Positions 44,695 through 53,964 of a DNA stretch of 57,898 nucleotides are shown piece after piece. A program made the position numbers and the translations under genes. Under the pieces are notes generated by a model, which searched no databases, was not told where the DNA came from, and worked only from the letters and a program-made list of their open reading frames with translations. The stretch comes from a virus. The stretch spans positions 1 to 57,898 of the IMG/VR virus record IMGVR_UViG_3300033273_000437. One strand, written 5' to 3'. Numbering within the stretch: position 1 is the first letter of the stretch; each line of letters opens with the position of its first letter.

Positions 44695-45603
44695 ATGTCT
44701 GAAATTCGCAATGACGACGTCGGTCTGTTTCTGGCTCGTGAGCTAGAGCAGGTCCTGGCCCGCACTTTTGAGGTCCAGTACGCCGACATCAAGTACTCCT
44801 CTGTGCTTCCTATCTCTACCGAGGTGGGTCCTGGCGCAGATAGCTTCACCTATCGCATCTTCGATGCACAGGGTCAGATGAAGCTGATTGCCGACAAGGC
44901 CAGCGATCTGCCCCGCGCTGACGTGCTGCGGAAGGAAGTCACCCATCAGGTTCGCAGCCTGGGTGCCTCCTTCGCTTACACCATCCAGGAAACCCGTGCC
45001 GCCGCCATGGTGCCCGGCATGAACCTGGAGCAACGCCGCGCTAACGCTGTGCGTCGTGCTTATGAGGAGAAAGTCCAGTCCATCGCCTACTTCGGTGACA
45101 CTGGCGTCTCCATGGACGGCTTCTTCAACAACGCCAACGTTGACAAGACCGTTCCCAGCAAGTGGTTCGATGATGCAACCATCACCACTGACGAGATGCT
45201 GGAGATCCTGAACGAGGCTCCCACCTCGATCGTCCAGGGCTCCAACATGAAGGAGACCCCGAACACGATGCTCGTCCCCTACGACGTGTATCGCATCATC
45301 TCCACCACTGCTCGTAGCACCACCTCCGACACCACTGTCCTGGAGTTCTTCCTGCGTACCAACCCGTTCATCCGCTCCATCGAGCCGATCAACGAGCTGG
45401 AGGCATCTAAGTCTTCTCTGAGCAAGGACCGGATCATCTGCTACGACCGCTCCCCCGAGAAGCTCCAACTGCACATCCCCCGCACCCTGGAGTTCCTTCC
45501 CCCTGTCCGCAACAACCTGGAATTCAGCGTTGCTGCTCACGCCCGTATCGGCGGTGTCGCTCTGTACTACCCCAAGAGCGTCCTGTACGTCGAGAAGGCC
45601 TGA
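44695..45603 (+). CDS. Major capsid protein (DUF2184-like)
   Basis: 302 residues from ATG 44695, which has TAGGAGATCAACCA upstream; an in-frame earlier start is less likely. SEIRNDDVGLFLARELEQVL, ILPISTEVGPG-like FTYRIFDAQGQMKLIADKAS, SLGASFAYTIQETRAAAMVP, YFGDTGVSMDGFFNNANVDK and VAAHARIGGVALYYPKSVLY match the DUF2184 capsid family (HK97 fold). C-ending codon bias is the strongest in the window. Confidence 0.9.
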   Translation: MSEIRNDDVGLFLARELEQVLARTFEVQYADIKYSSVLPISTEVGPGADSFTYRIFDAQGQMKLIADKASDLPRADVLRKEVTHQVRSLGASFAYTIQETRAAAMVPGMNLEQRRANAVRRAYEEKVQSIAYFGDTGVSMDGFFNNANVDKTVPSKWFDDATITTDEMLEILNEAPTSIVQGSNMKETPNTMLVPYDVYRIISTTARSTTSDTTVLEFFLRTNPFIRSIEPINELEASKSSLSKDRIICYDRSPEKLQLHIPRTLEFLPPVRNNLEFSVAAHARIGGVALYYPKSVLYVEKA

Positions 45604-45624
45604 TAAAAGATCTCTCCTCAGAAA

Positions 45625-46038
45625 ATGATTATCACCTACACCCCTCAACTGGAAAACCCTCCTCGGGATAAAGAAGTCACCCTTGGTTTCTCCATTATTG
45701 GAGCCAAGGCTGGCGGTACTCAGAGAATCCAGCTCAAATCAGGGGTCAACCGCGACGTTGACCCTGCTGACTGGGAGAAGATCAAGGAGATGCCTCTGGT
45801 GTCTGATCTTCTCGCTCTCGGAGCCCTGAAGGTGCAGGAAGACGTTGAGGTCGTCACCACTCCTGAGAAGGAAGTGTCTGGCGGCCTCGCAACCATGCCT
45901 GTGAAGGATGCTCTGGACGTCATTTATGACGCTTTTGATCTAGATCTCCTTAAAGAGTGGGATTACGCAGAGAATCGCGTTCGTATCAAGAACGCAATTG
46001 CTAAGCGAATCAAAGCAATCACTGAGGGCGAAGGCTGA
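45625..46038 (+). CDS. Head-region protein of unknown function (137 aa)
   Basis: ATG 45625. MIITYTPQLENPPRDKEVTL, RIQLKSGVNRDVDPADWEKI, PVKDALDVIYDAFDLDLLKE plus RVRIKNAIAKRIKAI. Beta start with a C-terminal helical pair. Such genes between capsid and head-tail connector are common; a connector or capsid accessory role is likely but not shown. Confidence 0.6.
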   Translation: MIITYTPQLENPPRDKEVTLGFSIIGAKAGGTQRIQLKSGVNRDVDPADWEKIKEMPLVSDLLALGALKVQEDVEVVTTPEKEVSGGLATMPVKDALDVIYDAFDLDLLKEWDYAENRVRIKNAIAKRIKAITEGEG

Positions 46039-46349
46039 TGACTGTTACCGCCACCACATTCGCTGCTCGTTTTCCTGAATTTGGGAATATCGAGACTGCT
46101 GTGGTGACGGCAACCATCGCTGAAGCAGGCAGACAATGTGACAGCGACGTATGGGGAGACCAGCATGATGATGCGGTCAATTACTTGACTGCTCATCTGC
46201 TTGCCATGCGTACTCAAGCAATTGGACAGCAGATTGGGGCCGTACCGGGTGGAGGTAGTACTCAGTATGGTCTCGCTGCTACTACATATGGTTCTGCATA
46301 TCGTTTTCTGCAGGAAAGCCTCGCTGAGTCCTCAGGTTTTGCATTCTGA
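46038..46349 (+). CDS. Head-tail connector (DUF4054-like adaptor)
   Basis: 103 residues. TTFAARFPEFGNIETAVVTA, TIAEAGRQCDSDVWGDQHDD, AVNYLTAHLLAMRTQAIGQQ is the DUF4054/gp6-like adaptor pattern (F...FPEF at the start, A....d...WG....A..yl.AH.La). Forms the ring below the portal. Overlaps its neighbours by one base on both sides. Confidence 0.85.
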   Translation: MTVTATTFAARFPEFGNIETAVVTATIAEAGRQCDSDVWGDQHDDAVNYLTAHLLAMRTQAIGQQIGAVPGGGSTQYGLAATTYGSAYRFLQESLAESSGFAF

Positions 46350-46726
46350 TGGGAGCTTACGCACCCTTTGATAATGCTTCTGTGACGTTTAAGGTCTACA
46401 GCTCATTTGCTGTCGATTCTCGAACAGGAAACAGAGTCCCTGTGACTACAGATGAGAGCTATACAGCAAATATCCAGCTTCAGCCGAACAAAGCTGACCA
46501 AAAGCCGGGTATTGATGAAGGAGAAATGCTCTGTAAAGGGCGTTTACTTTCTCCTACTGAATTCAGTTCTAAAGTCAAAGTCGGCAGTATCTGTACCTGT
46601 ACCGTCAACGGCATTACGGGAACACTTCGTTTGACTGATTTAGGCAGCAACACGCTGACCTTTGCTCGGAACACACTTTTTCAAGAGTTTTCAGGAGTAT
46701 TTGAGCAGACAGGCAAAGGAGGCTAG
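46349..46726 (+). CDS. Head completion / stopper protein (125 aa)
   Basis: SVTFKVYSSFAVDSRTGNRV, PVTTDESYTANIQLQPNKAD, LCKGRLLSPTEFSSKVKVGS, CTVNGITGTLRLTDLGSN is a small beta-barrel with the size and position of head-tail stoppers. Order adaptor-stopper-completion-terminator-tube is preserved. Assignment rests mainly on synteny. Confidence 0.65.
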   Translation: MGAYAPFDNASVTFKVYSSFAVDSRTGNRVPVTTDESYTANIQLQPNKADQKPGIDEGEMLCKGRLLSPTEFSSKVKVGSICTCTVNGITGTLRLTDLGSNTLTFARNTLFQEFSGVFEQTGKGG

Positions 46727-46728
46727 TT

Positions 46729-47100
46729 ATGGCAAGGCAGCAAAAGCTTGATACTGCAAAGTTTGAGCGTGCTGTTGCTGAGGCCACTCAAGCTCTTGTC
46801 AATCGCCTGTCCGCTGAGTACACCAGCGAAATATCTTCGGCTAAGTGGGATTGGGTTGACGGCCAAAAGCGAGACATCGTTGATACCGGACGTCTCCGCT
46901 CTAGTCAAACAGTTCGCCGTAAATCTGATACTGAATATGAAGTCAGTTGGCCAGTTGAATACGCTGCTCAGGTGCATGAAGGGGCCAAGTTAAAAGGTGG
47001 GGGTGAATGGCCTGCTAGACCATGGACCCGTACTGCATTAGAAAACGTGGACGCTAAAAGTTACTTTGAGACTATACTTAGGAGAGAGTTAAGTGGCTAG
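46729..47100 (+). CDS. Neck/tail completion protein (HK97 gp10-like)
   Basis: 123 residues. RDIVDTGRLRSSQTVRRKSD, TEYEVSWPVEYAAQVHEGA, then PARPWTRTALENV is the HK97 gp10 signature (DTG.L..S..., Y...V..G......RPw...al). Works at the head-tail junction. Confidence 0.8.
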   Translation: MARQQKLDTAKFERAVAEATQALVNRLSAEYTSEISSAKWDWVDGQKRDIVDTGRLRSSQTVRRKSDTEYEVSWPVEYAAQVHEGAKLKGGGEWPARPWTRTALENVDAKSYFETILRRELSG

Positions 47101-47494
47101 TGTATCCCAAGTACGCAGTTTAATTAACTCGGCAATTGGATCCAAATTAGGAACATATAATCTTCCTGACGGATCCACGTCCCCCGCCCTTTGGGTTCGG
47201 GGTCAGCAGCAAGTTCCCAAGGATTGGACAATCAGCGGCATCGAATGTGTCATTGATGAAGTCCCTGAAATGCGGAACCAGCCCACCTTCTCGCAATCGG
47301 TGATTCTGTCAACTCGTTGGCCGATCTATATCACCAGTTACGACACGGCTCAAACACTAGCCGAGGTGCGCGAGCTTCTCTTTCAGTGGTTCCCGGATAT
47401 CCAGGATCCTGTGCATGTTGCTCAGACCGACATCTCCTTTGAAACCCTGAAAGTATTTATCCCCGATTACTCGATTCAACCTGAGAGAGGCTAA
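47093..47494 (+). CDS. Tail terminator protein (133 aa)
   Basis: GTG 47093 overlapping the previous gene by 8 bases. ALWVRGQQQVPKDWTISGIE, CVIDEVPEMRNQPTFSQSVI, YDTAQTLAEVRELLFQWFPD has the alpha/beta pattern of small tail terminators (lambda gpU relatives) and sits directly before the tube gene. Confidence 0.65.
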   Translation: MASVSQVRSLINSAIGSKLGTYNLPDGSTSPALWVRGQQQVPKDWTISGIECVIDEVPEMRNQPTFSQSVILSTRWPIYITSYDTAQTLAEVRELLFQWFPDIQDPVHVAQTDISFETLKVFIPDYSIQPERG

Positions 47495-48063
47495 TGGCTA
47501 ATCTTCCTGGTGGTGCTTTTGCTAAGGGGCGGGACCGCATCGTGCGAGTCGCCAACCCCGGTGGCACCCGTAAAACCTGCACCGTATCCGGTGGCAACAT
47601 CACTCTGCCTACGGGCCTGACCTACAACTTCCTGAAGGGCGCAACCCGAGCTGAGTTCACCCCTGCTCCTAACTCCCAAGAATTCTTCCTGCTGGGCGAT
47701 AACGGCTGGCGAGATTCTGTGGGTGTTACCCAGGCCGGTGAGCTGGCATGCTCTGCCTTCTTCATTAACGACCTGGACAACAGCAACGTTCCCACGGACT
47801 CCATTGACCCCGCTCTGCAGCTGGTTCTGAACTCCGAATCCGATCCCGACGTGGAGATCTGGGTGGAGATGTTCACTTTCCTTGGCCTGGACACCTCCAG
47901 CAACTACAAGTATCACTGCCGCGCCTTCCAGGGTTCGATCGTGAACGTGTCTGAGGCTGCTCCTTCTGACGGCCTGATTGAGTACTCCTGGACCTTCCAG
48001 TCCCGAGGCGAAATCTGGGCAGGCATCTACGACGCTGGCACCTCCGCTCTGTCTGTGTACTGA
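47494..48063 (+). CDS. Major tail tube protein
   Basis: 189 residues: MANLPGGAFAKGRDRIVRVA, ELACSAFFINDLDNSNVPTD, then DPDVEIWVEMFTFLG and GLIEYSWTFQSRGEIWAGIY. Beta-sandwich composition, high expression codon bias and position (between terminator and G/GT chaperones) identify the tube protein. Confidence 0.75.
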   Translation: MANLPGGAFAKGRDRIVRVANPGGTRKTCTVSGGNITLPTGLTYNFLKGATRAEFTPAPNSQEFFLLGDNGWRDSVGVTQAGELACSAFFINDLDNSNVPTDSIDPALQLVLNSESDPDVEIWVEMFTFLGLDTSSNYKYHCRAFQGSIVNVSEAAPSDGLIEYSWTFQSRGEIWAGIYDAGTSALSVY

Positions 48064-48290
48064 TGAATTACGAGTTGCTGGTCTCTGAAGACAAGCGCTC
48101 TTACTTCATTAACTGCCAAAGCAAAAACGGAATACTAAGAGTGGGGGCGGTTTTTATCGCCCCTTCTTCGTCTTCACCGATAAAACTTGTGGCTGAAAAT
48201 GGTGCTAAGTTGACGCTGACACTTCCACCTGAAGCAATTGGGCAGCCAATTGAAATGGTGGCTGTAGACACATCCTTTTTTATAGATTGA
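48063..48290 (+). CDS. Small tail protein of unknown function (75 aa)
   Basis: ATG overlaps the tube stop; own stop overlaps the next ATG (TGATG). MNYELLVSEDKRSYFINCQS, GILRVGAVFIAPSSSSPIKL, TLPPEAIGQPIEMVAVDTSF. All-beta. Conserved position between tube and chaperone is unusual; role unknown. Confidence 0.6.
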   Translation: MNYELLVSEDKRSYFINCQSKNGILRVGAVFIAPSSSSPIKLVAENGAKLTLTLPPEAIGQPIEMVAVDTSFFID

Positions 48291-48784
48291 TGAGCAAGTA
48301 CTCAGATCTGTTTTTCAAAGAAAAGGAATATTACGAGGTTGCTCCTTTTCGATTCCCTATTTACGAAGACCTCGTTGCAGGAGAGGCAGAGGGAGTAGAG
48401 AACATCGCCCGCAATCAAGCGCAGAACACTTACACCCTGCTAAAGATTGCAAAGCAAGTAGCCAAAAAGAAAAAGATCTCAGTCAAAGAGGCTCTCGATA
48501 TCCTTTCTGATACCGATAGCGATAACGAGGTTGTCTACGACTATGCCGAGGAACTGGCAGAAGTTCAGCGTTCTGGGAATAGCGTTGCAGAGCAACAGAT
48601 TGAGATGGTGACCTTGTTCATCCGCTATCGGGGTGAAATTCAGGATCCGGAGGGCAAGCTGGGCTGGATCACAGTCCCCGACTGGAAGCGAGAAGACACA
48701 CTCAATATGCCTACAAAGCTCATGAGTGACATTTTCGAGTTTGTCAACTGGGAACGTAATGGTTGGCCGGAGGAGGGAAAGTAA
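48290..48784 (+). CDS. Tail assembly chaperone, lambda gpG equivalent
   Basis: 164 residues from ATG 48290 (TGATG coupling). Acidic helical sequence (EALDILSDTDSDNEVVYDYA, WERNGWPEEGK-stop). Binds the tape measure protein during tail assembly. The final codons GGA AAG TAA are part of the frameshift heptamer described next, producing gpGT from a fraction of ribosomes. Confidence 0.75.
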   Translation: MSKYSDLFFKEKEYYEVAPFRFPIYEDLVAGEAEGVENIARNQAQNTYTLLKIAKQVAKKKKISVKEALDILSDTDSDNEVVYDYAEELAEVQRSGNSVAEQQIEMVTLFIRYRGEIQDPEGKLGWITVPDWKREDTLNMPTKLMSDIFEFVNWERNGWPEEGK

Positions 48785-49230
48785 CGCCGAGGGAACAGGA
48801 TCCAGAGGAGCTTATTAATTCTTATCAGACTTATCTAGCTTCTAAACCCCTCGACATACTCCACCTCTATCTACAACTTAGATGCACGCCTTATGGGGAA
48901 GACTACCCAAAGGAGGTGTTTCTTCGTACCCCAATGGGTTTGATTGGCTACGTTTTATCGACGTGGTATGACGAAGAAAAGCGCCGTGCAAACGTTAATT
49001 CGATAAGTACGGCTAAGTTATCTCAGATTGTCCTTTCTGTTGCTCATGCTTTTGGTGGGAGCAAAGAACCGAGTAGGACAAAGATATCTGACTTCTTGCC
49101 TTTTGAAATTGACGAGGACAAGGCTAAAGCAGAAGATATTACCAAACAGATATTGACTAAACTTATAAAGAGCGGTCGCATACCCACACACGTTGTAGCG
49201 GCACTTAATCAGCTTATAACCCCCGGATAA
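48290..49230 (+). CDS. Tail assembly chaperone GT fusion by programmed -1 frameshift
   Basis: The frame continuing after a -1 shift at 48775-48781 starts VTPREQDPEELINSYQTYLA and runs to TAA 49230, adding about 149 residues (SKPLDILHLYLQLRCTPYGE, STAKLSQIVLSVAHAFGGSK, LTKLIKSGRIPTHVVAALNQ). The downstream frame has only a poor TTG start inside gpG, so fusion is the best explanation, exactly as lambda gpGT. Confidence 0.8.
48775..48781 (+). promoter_or_regulatory. Slippery heptamer G_GGA_AAG for G/GT frameshift
   Basis: In the gpG frame the codons are GAG GGA AAG TAA, giving G_GGA_AAG, identical to the lambda G-T slippery site GGGAAAG, followed immediately by the gpG stop. A -1 slip leads into the long downstream frame. 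Confidence 0.85.
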
Positions 49231-49233
49231 TCT

Positions 49234-52200
49234 GTGGCTTCTCTAGGCGACCTTACTCTCTTTATCAGTGCAGAAACTGATAGAGCCCAGAAGGATATTG
49301 AGGGCCTGGGCAAAGAGGCGGATAAGATTGTAGGACAGAAGCGTGAACTAGGCTTCAGCCTTAAGAATGCGCGGAATAGTATCCGGCAATTTAAACGGGA
49401 CCTGCAAAGTGCAGGAGAAGCTGCCAAATTGGCATTCAAGGTCGCCAAAATGGAGGGCTTCCTTGACGACGAGATTGAATCTGCCGAGACATTAGCTAAG
49501 ACCACAAAACGTATCGGCGTTGGGCTAAACGAAGCTAGAAAACCAGGCAAATTACTAAAAAGAACATTTGATGGTTTAGCTAGCTCAACTGTTGGTGTTG
49601 TAAATGGCCTCGCAAAGATTGGATTTGCGCTTTATGGCATTCAGCAGGTTACTGGTGTCCTAAAGCAGGCTTTTGGTGGATTCTTCAACGCCACGCTTGG
49701 ACAGAATATTCAGCTCAGGGAGCAGATCCTTAAGACGCAGACAGCCCTTGCATCAACCAATGATGTCTTTGCTGATGGCGTTCGTATTGATGAACCCCTA
49801 AAGGCCATTGAGGCTCTTACAGGAGCCATTGAAGACCGTATTGAGAGCATCCGTGAGCGGTCACTTGACCTTGCGGGTGTCACCAGTAGTCAGGTCATCG
49901 AAGTCTTCGGAATTACGGCTCAACAGATCGGTCAAATCGGTGGAAGCCTGAAGGATGCGGAAGACCTCGCTATCTCGTTCTCCGCTGCGCTGGGAACCTT
50001 CGGTATTCCGCTGTACCAGGCACGCCAGGAAGTTGGATCGATCTTGCGTGGAGATATCACGCAGGATTCCTACCTGGCAAAGGCGTTGGGCATTACACCT
50101 GACGATGTCAGTAAAGCCAAGAACAGCACAGAAGGGCTCGTTGCATTTCTTGAAAAGAAGCTGGAAGCGGCTGTGGCAGGTCAAGCCATTGCAGCTAAGA
50201 GCTTTAGTGGTGTTGTCTCTAACCTGGCTGACTTTCAGGAGCTGATCGGCCAGCGCTTTGGTGCTCCCCTGCTTGACCCACTACTTGCAGGACTGAATCA
50301 GGTTTACGCTCTCCTCGTCTCTGTAAAGGAGGAAGCATTTGGAGCAGCTACAGCACTTGGTGAAGGTCTAGCTAACGCCGCACGTTTTGTGGCTAGCGCC
50401 ACTGGTGCAAAAGCAAGTACAGCCGGAGTAAATCAAGGATCTCTTCAAGGCGCAGGTCAAAACGCCGAGATGGAGATTAGAAATCTGAGTGCCCGTATTG
50501 CGGCATTTGGGGTCGAGCTTCAAAACGTTGTAGCCAACATCTTGCTCCAACTGGGCGACATCATTGCCAAGATCGGGGCTGGAATAAAAGCACTGGCGAG
50601 TGCATTTGTTGGTCTCAATGTCGGTGTATTCAAATCACTTCTGAACACGTTTGAACTCCTCCTTGAGGTTGTAAGAAGTCTCGCACCGGCTTTTGCAGAC
50701 TTATTAAAGGTTTACGCGGGATTCTTAAATACACCACTAATCAAATACTTAGCTGAGCTTGGGGCTCAGTTCAAACTGCTTGAGGCAGTAGGTGTAACTT
50801 CTATCGTCAAGCTTGTCTTAGTCGGGAAAACACTGGCTGCATCATGGGCAGGTATTGTTGCTGCAATTAAGACAGGCCTTGCATTAATTAATGCGGCCAT
50901 TGCTAAAACACTTGGTTTTATAGGAACGGTATTTGCAGCAGCGGGTCAAACGGTCGCTGTTTTCGCTACCAAGCTTGCAGCAACGGTGCCAGCAGCTAGC
51001 GCTCTTGCTGTGGCACTCCAAAAGGTCGCAGCATCTGCCACAGCCTCCTCTGTAGGCATGAAGAAGGCTGGTATTAGCAGCAACTTTCTGGTCGGTGGAT
51101 TTAAAAAAGCTGCTGCGGCTGCCATCATATTCAACCTTAAGTTGATGGCCATTGTTGGCGTTATTGCGCTGGTTATCAAGGCCTACGGCGATTTCCGACG
51201 TTCCCAAGAACGTGCAGCGCAATCTGCCCGCGCAGACAATGCTTATAAGAGGCTTTCTACATCCCTAAAAGATGTCACTGACCAATCATCAAAAGCAGCT
51301 CAGGCGCAACGCGAGCTGGAGATGTCGATTCTTAGCGCTGCTGTCGCTGCTGATAAGAAACTATGGGTCGACGCATATGAGAAGGTAGAAAGACTCAATG
51401 CTGAGTACGAAGAGTTAAAGAAAAATGCTGACAAAGTTGATTCATTGACGTATGGAGGTATGGGTGCTATCAGCCAAGACCCAGGCCTTAAGAAACTACA
51501 ACTAGATAAAGCAATTGCTGAAAAAGAGAAGGCAGAAAAAGCATATCTTGATCGTCTAGCCAAGTATGAAGAAGTTCAGACTGCTGCAAATATAGATAAG
51601 GAAGTTGAAACCAGGTCTAAGCAGTTAGGTCAACTGAACGAGAAGCTTGCGAAGGCTCAGCTCGATCTTCAGCGCAGAGTCGCACAAGACAAATTCAATG
51701 CTGAGCAGGAACTTGCCCAAAAGCAACTTGAATATGCACGCGCCCTCGAACAGGAGCGGATTGAGCTTGCTGCAGATCGCAACAGAAAACTCATCGAAGG
51801 TGAAGAAGGTGCTTCTGCAGCAGCTTTGCAGGGTTTAGTTGAGTATGCAAAAACTCGCAACGAGCAAGAAGCTGACATTGAGAACAAACGCCATCAACGA
51901 GTACTTGCAGTCCAGCGATTGGAGAACGAGATTGAGAACTACAAGTTCCAGATTGGTCAACGTGTACTGGAGCTTAAGAAACAAGGCGCAAAGATCGATA
52001 AAGAGACAGCTGAATACGTCCAGAAGGTATATCAGCAGATAGCGTTACAGCGAACCAACACCGCTAATACAGAGGCTCAACAAGCCCAGAAAGCACTGCC
52101 TATGGCTGTGACTGGATCCGCGAGGGTTGGTAACACAGGCCGTAGTACTGGCCCTCATATCGATATCCGAGGTTCAAACGAAGCTTCCGTCCTTCGGGAT

Positions 52201-53964
52201 GCAATGAACCTTATTCGTGCGTGGCAAGAGCTAGATGTAGAGTATATTTATCTCTCCAACCTCAAAAAGCACGTTAAGGCCGTTTCCGATCCCGCTGTCT
52301 TAATGGATCTTCTCAGGCAGGAGATGGCTGTACACGGCAAGAGAGTTTCTAAAGGTACGCATGCAATTGATATTGCTGTCCCTGAAGGCACAGTAATTCC
52401 TGGTGCAACTGCTGTTTCTCAGGAACAGCACGGCGCAGCCGGGCATATGGCAACGATGAAGGGTAGTGGGAATAAAATCCTGCACCTGATGAATCCGGCC
52501 ACTGCTGCTGGATTAAACAAACCATCATCAACCAGCCTAGACAACGCCCTTAACGCTCCTACTTTCGAGCCACCTGATCTTTCCGCTTACGAAGAAGCAA
52601 AAAAAGCAACACAGGGGATCATTGAACAATTAGAGGATTCGCAGCAAAGGCTGTCAGCCCTTGCCAATGACCGAAAGCTCAAATCAGCATTAGATCAACT
52701 GGTACCTAAAGCTGCTGTTGAGCAGTATGAGGATGCGATCATCCGTGTAAGGCAGTTCGCTGAAGCCGTCAAAGAGGGTAACAACCCTGAGCAGGCTGAA
52801 ATCGTTGCCGACCTTGAGGCACGTCGTGTAATCGCAGCTCGTGAGCTGCAACAGTTCCTTGAAAGGAACGCAGAGATCTTTAAAGAAGATGCAGCTACAC
52901 GCGATGAGGTTGCAGCAAAAGCACGCACCTTATTTGACGAACGCGTAGCACAGTTCGACACTGAGAGGGATAAGCGCCTTGAGCTTCTCGCCATTGAACA
53001 AAATATCAATGCTGCAAGGCAGCTAGCGGCAGATACAAAATCTAATGCCCTGACCACCAATCAAGCGTTAGTCACAGGTGAAGCCAACCTCCTAGCAGGT
53101 GTTGAGTACAGCCCATTCGATCGCCGTCGTATCCAGGCGGAAGGCAACATTGAAGCTCGACGGATGCAAGAGGAGGATCGCCTTGGAGGTCCGCTAACCG
53201 GAGATGCTCTTGAGCGGTTCGAGCAATTTAAGGAACAAGAGCTTATTAACGCTGAAAAGATGGCGCAACTCGACGCCATGACAGAGAAATTCCAGCTTTT
53301 AGGTGACGTTGCAGCAGGCATTGGTAACTCCATCTCTACAGCCTTTACCCAAGGTTTCGCTGACATCCTCTCTGGCTCAGCATCTGTGCAAGAAGTCCTG
53401 GGCAACATGTTCAAGGGCATCGCTGATTCCTTTATGCAGATGGCGCAGAAGATCATCGCCGACATGATCAAGATGCTGATCTACAAGTCACTGCTCGGCC
53501 TGTTCGGAGGCGGCTCTAGCGAAGACAGTGGTAGTGGTCTGACAGGTCTGTTTGGAGGTTCTCCTGGTGGTAATGATTCGTTTGCCGGAGTACCAAACAA
53601 CATCCTCGACAGTGTTTTACAGAGTGCTAATGGCAACGTCTTGCGAGGTGGTTTCCAAGCCTTCGCTAAAGGTGGGATTGTAAAAGCTCCCACGCTGGGA
53701 CTAATTGGCGAAGGTGGAAAGAACGAAGCCGTTGTTCCTCTTCCTGACGGAAGGGCTATTCCAGTTGATTTCGGTAAGAAAGGAAAGATAGGTGGTGATA
53801 TTACTTCAAACGTGACAGTCAATATTGATCAATCTGGCGGATCTAAGACTGAAATGTCAGGGGATGAGGCAGGTAAGCTCGGGAAAGCTATCGATGTCGC
53901 GGTAAAACGGGTCATCATGGAAGAAAGAAGATCAGGCGGTTTGCTCCACAATGGCCGACGTTAA
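49234..53964 (+). CDS. Tape measure protein with embedded M23-like segment
   Basis: 1576 residues, GTG start. Sets tail length. Long helices, several hydrophobic stretches (about 440-560 and 600-660) and coiled coils are typical. Residues about 965-1085 contain GPHIDIRGSNEASVLRDAMN, KGTHAIDIAVPEGTVIPGAT and GHMATMKGSGNKILHLM, which resemble an M23/lysostaphin-type peptidase (H...D, ...H-x-H area), suggesting local wall opening during DNA entry; catalytic residues look incomplete. The C-terminus (FMQMAQKIIADMIKMLIYKS, GGFQAFAKGGIVKAPTLGLI, EGGKNEAVVPL) is the classic lambda gpH end. Confidence 0.9.
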   Translation: MASLGDLTLFISAETDRAQKDIEGLGKEADKIVGQKRELGFSLKNARNSIRQFKRDLQSAGEAAKLAFKVAKMEGFLDDEIESAETLAKTTKRIGVGLNEARKPGKLLKRTFDGLASSTVGVVNGLAKIGFALYGIQQVTGVLKQAFGGFFNATLGQNIQLREQILKTQTALASTNDVFADGVRIDEPLKAIEALTGAIEDRIESIRERSLDLAGVTSSQVIEVFGITAQQIGQIGGSLKDAEDLAISFSAALGTFGIPLYQARQEVGSILRGDITQDSYLAKALGITPDDVSKAKNSTEGLVAFLEKKLEAAVAGQAIAAKSFSGVVSNLADFQELIGQRFGAPLLDPLLAGLNQVYALLVSVKEEAFGAATALGEGLANAARFVASATGAKASTAGVNQGSLQGAGQNAEMEIRNLSARIAAFGVELQNVVANILLQLGDIIAKIGAGIKALASAFVGLNVGVFKSLLNTFELLLEVVRSLAPAFADLLKVYAGFLNTPLIKYLAELGAQFKLLEAVGVTSIVKLVLVGKTLAASWAGIVAAIKTGLALINAAIAKTLGFIGTVFAAAGQTVAVFATKLAATVPAASALAVALQKVAASATASSVGMKKAGISSNFLVGGFKKAAAAAIIFNLKLMAIVGVIALVIKAYGDFRRSQERAAQSARADNAYKRLSTSLKDVTDQSSKAAQAQRELEMSILSAAVAADKKLWVDAYEKVERLNAEYEELKKNADKVDSLTYGGMGAISQDPGLKKLQLDKAIAEKEKAEKAYLDRLAKYEEVQTAANIDKEVETRSKQLGQLNEKLAKAQLDLQRRVAQDKFNAEQELAQKQLEYARALEQERIELAADRNRKLIEGEEGASAAALQGLVEYAKTRNEQEADIENKRHQRVLAVQRLENEIENYKFQIGQRVLELKKQGAKIDKETAEYVQKVYQQIALQRTNTANTEAQQAQKALPMAVTGSARVGNTGRSTGPHIDIRGSNEASVLRDAMNLIRAWQELDVEYIYLSNLKKHVKAVSDPAVLMDLLRQEMAVHGKRVSKGTHAIDIAVPEGTVIPGATAVSQEQHGAAGHMATMKGSGNKILHLMNPATAAGLNKPSSTSLDNALNAPTFEPPDLSAYEEAKKATQGIIEQLEDSQQRLSALANDRKLKSALDQLVPKAAVEQYEDAIIRVRQFAEAVKEGNNPEQAEIVADLEARRVIAARELQQFLERNAEIFKEDAATRDEVAAKARTLFDERVAQFDTERDKRLELLAIEQNINAARQLAADTKSNALTTNQALVTGEANLLAGVEYSPFDRRRIQAEGNIEARRMQEEDRLGGPLTGDALERFEQFKEQELINAEKMAQLDAMTEKFQLLGDVAAGIGNSISTAFTQGFADILSGSASVQEVLGNMFKGIADSFMQMAQKIIADMIKMLIYKSLLGLFGGGSSEDSGSGLTGLFGGSPGGNDSFAGVPNNILDSVLQSANGNVLRGGFQAFAKGGIVKAPTLGLIGEGGKNEAVVPLPDGRAIPVDFGKKGKIGGDITSNVTVNIDQSGGSKTEMSGDEAGKLGKAIDVAVKRVIMEERRSGGLLHNGRR

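Noticed and set aside
43604-44695. 363-aa minus-strand ORF
   Set aside because: Antisense shadow of the protease/scaffold and decoration genes caused by strong codon bias; Val/Gly/Leu composition is typical of such shadows.
44743-45648. 301-aa minus-strand ORF opposite the major capsid gene
   Set aside because: Exact antisense of a strongly biased capsid gene; no independent signal.
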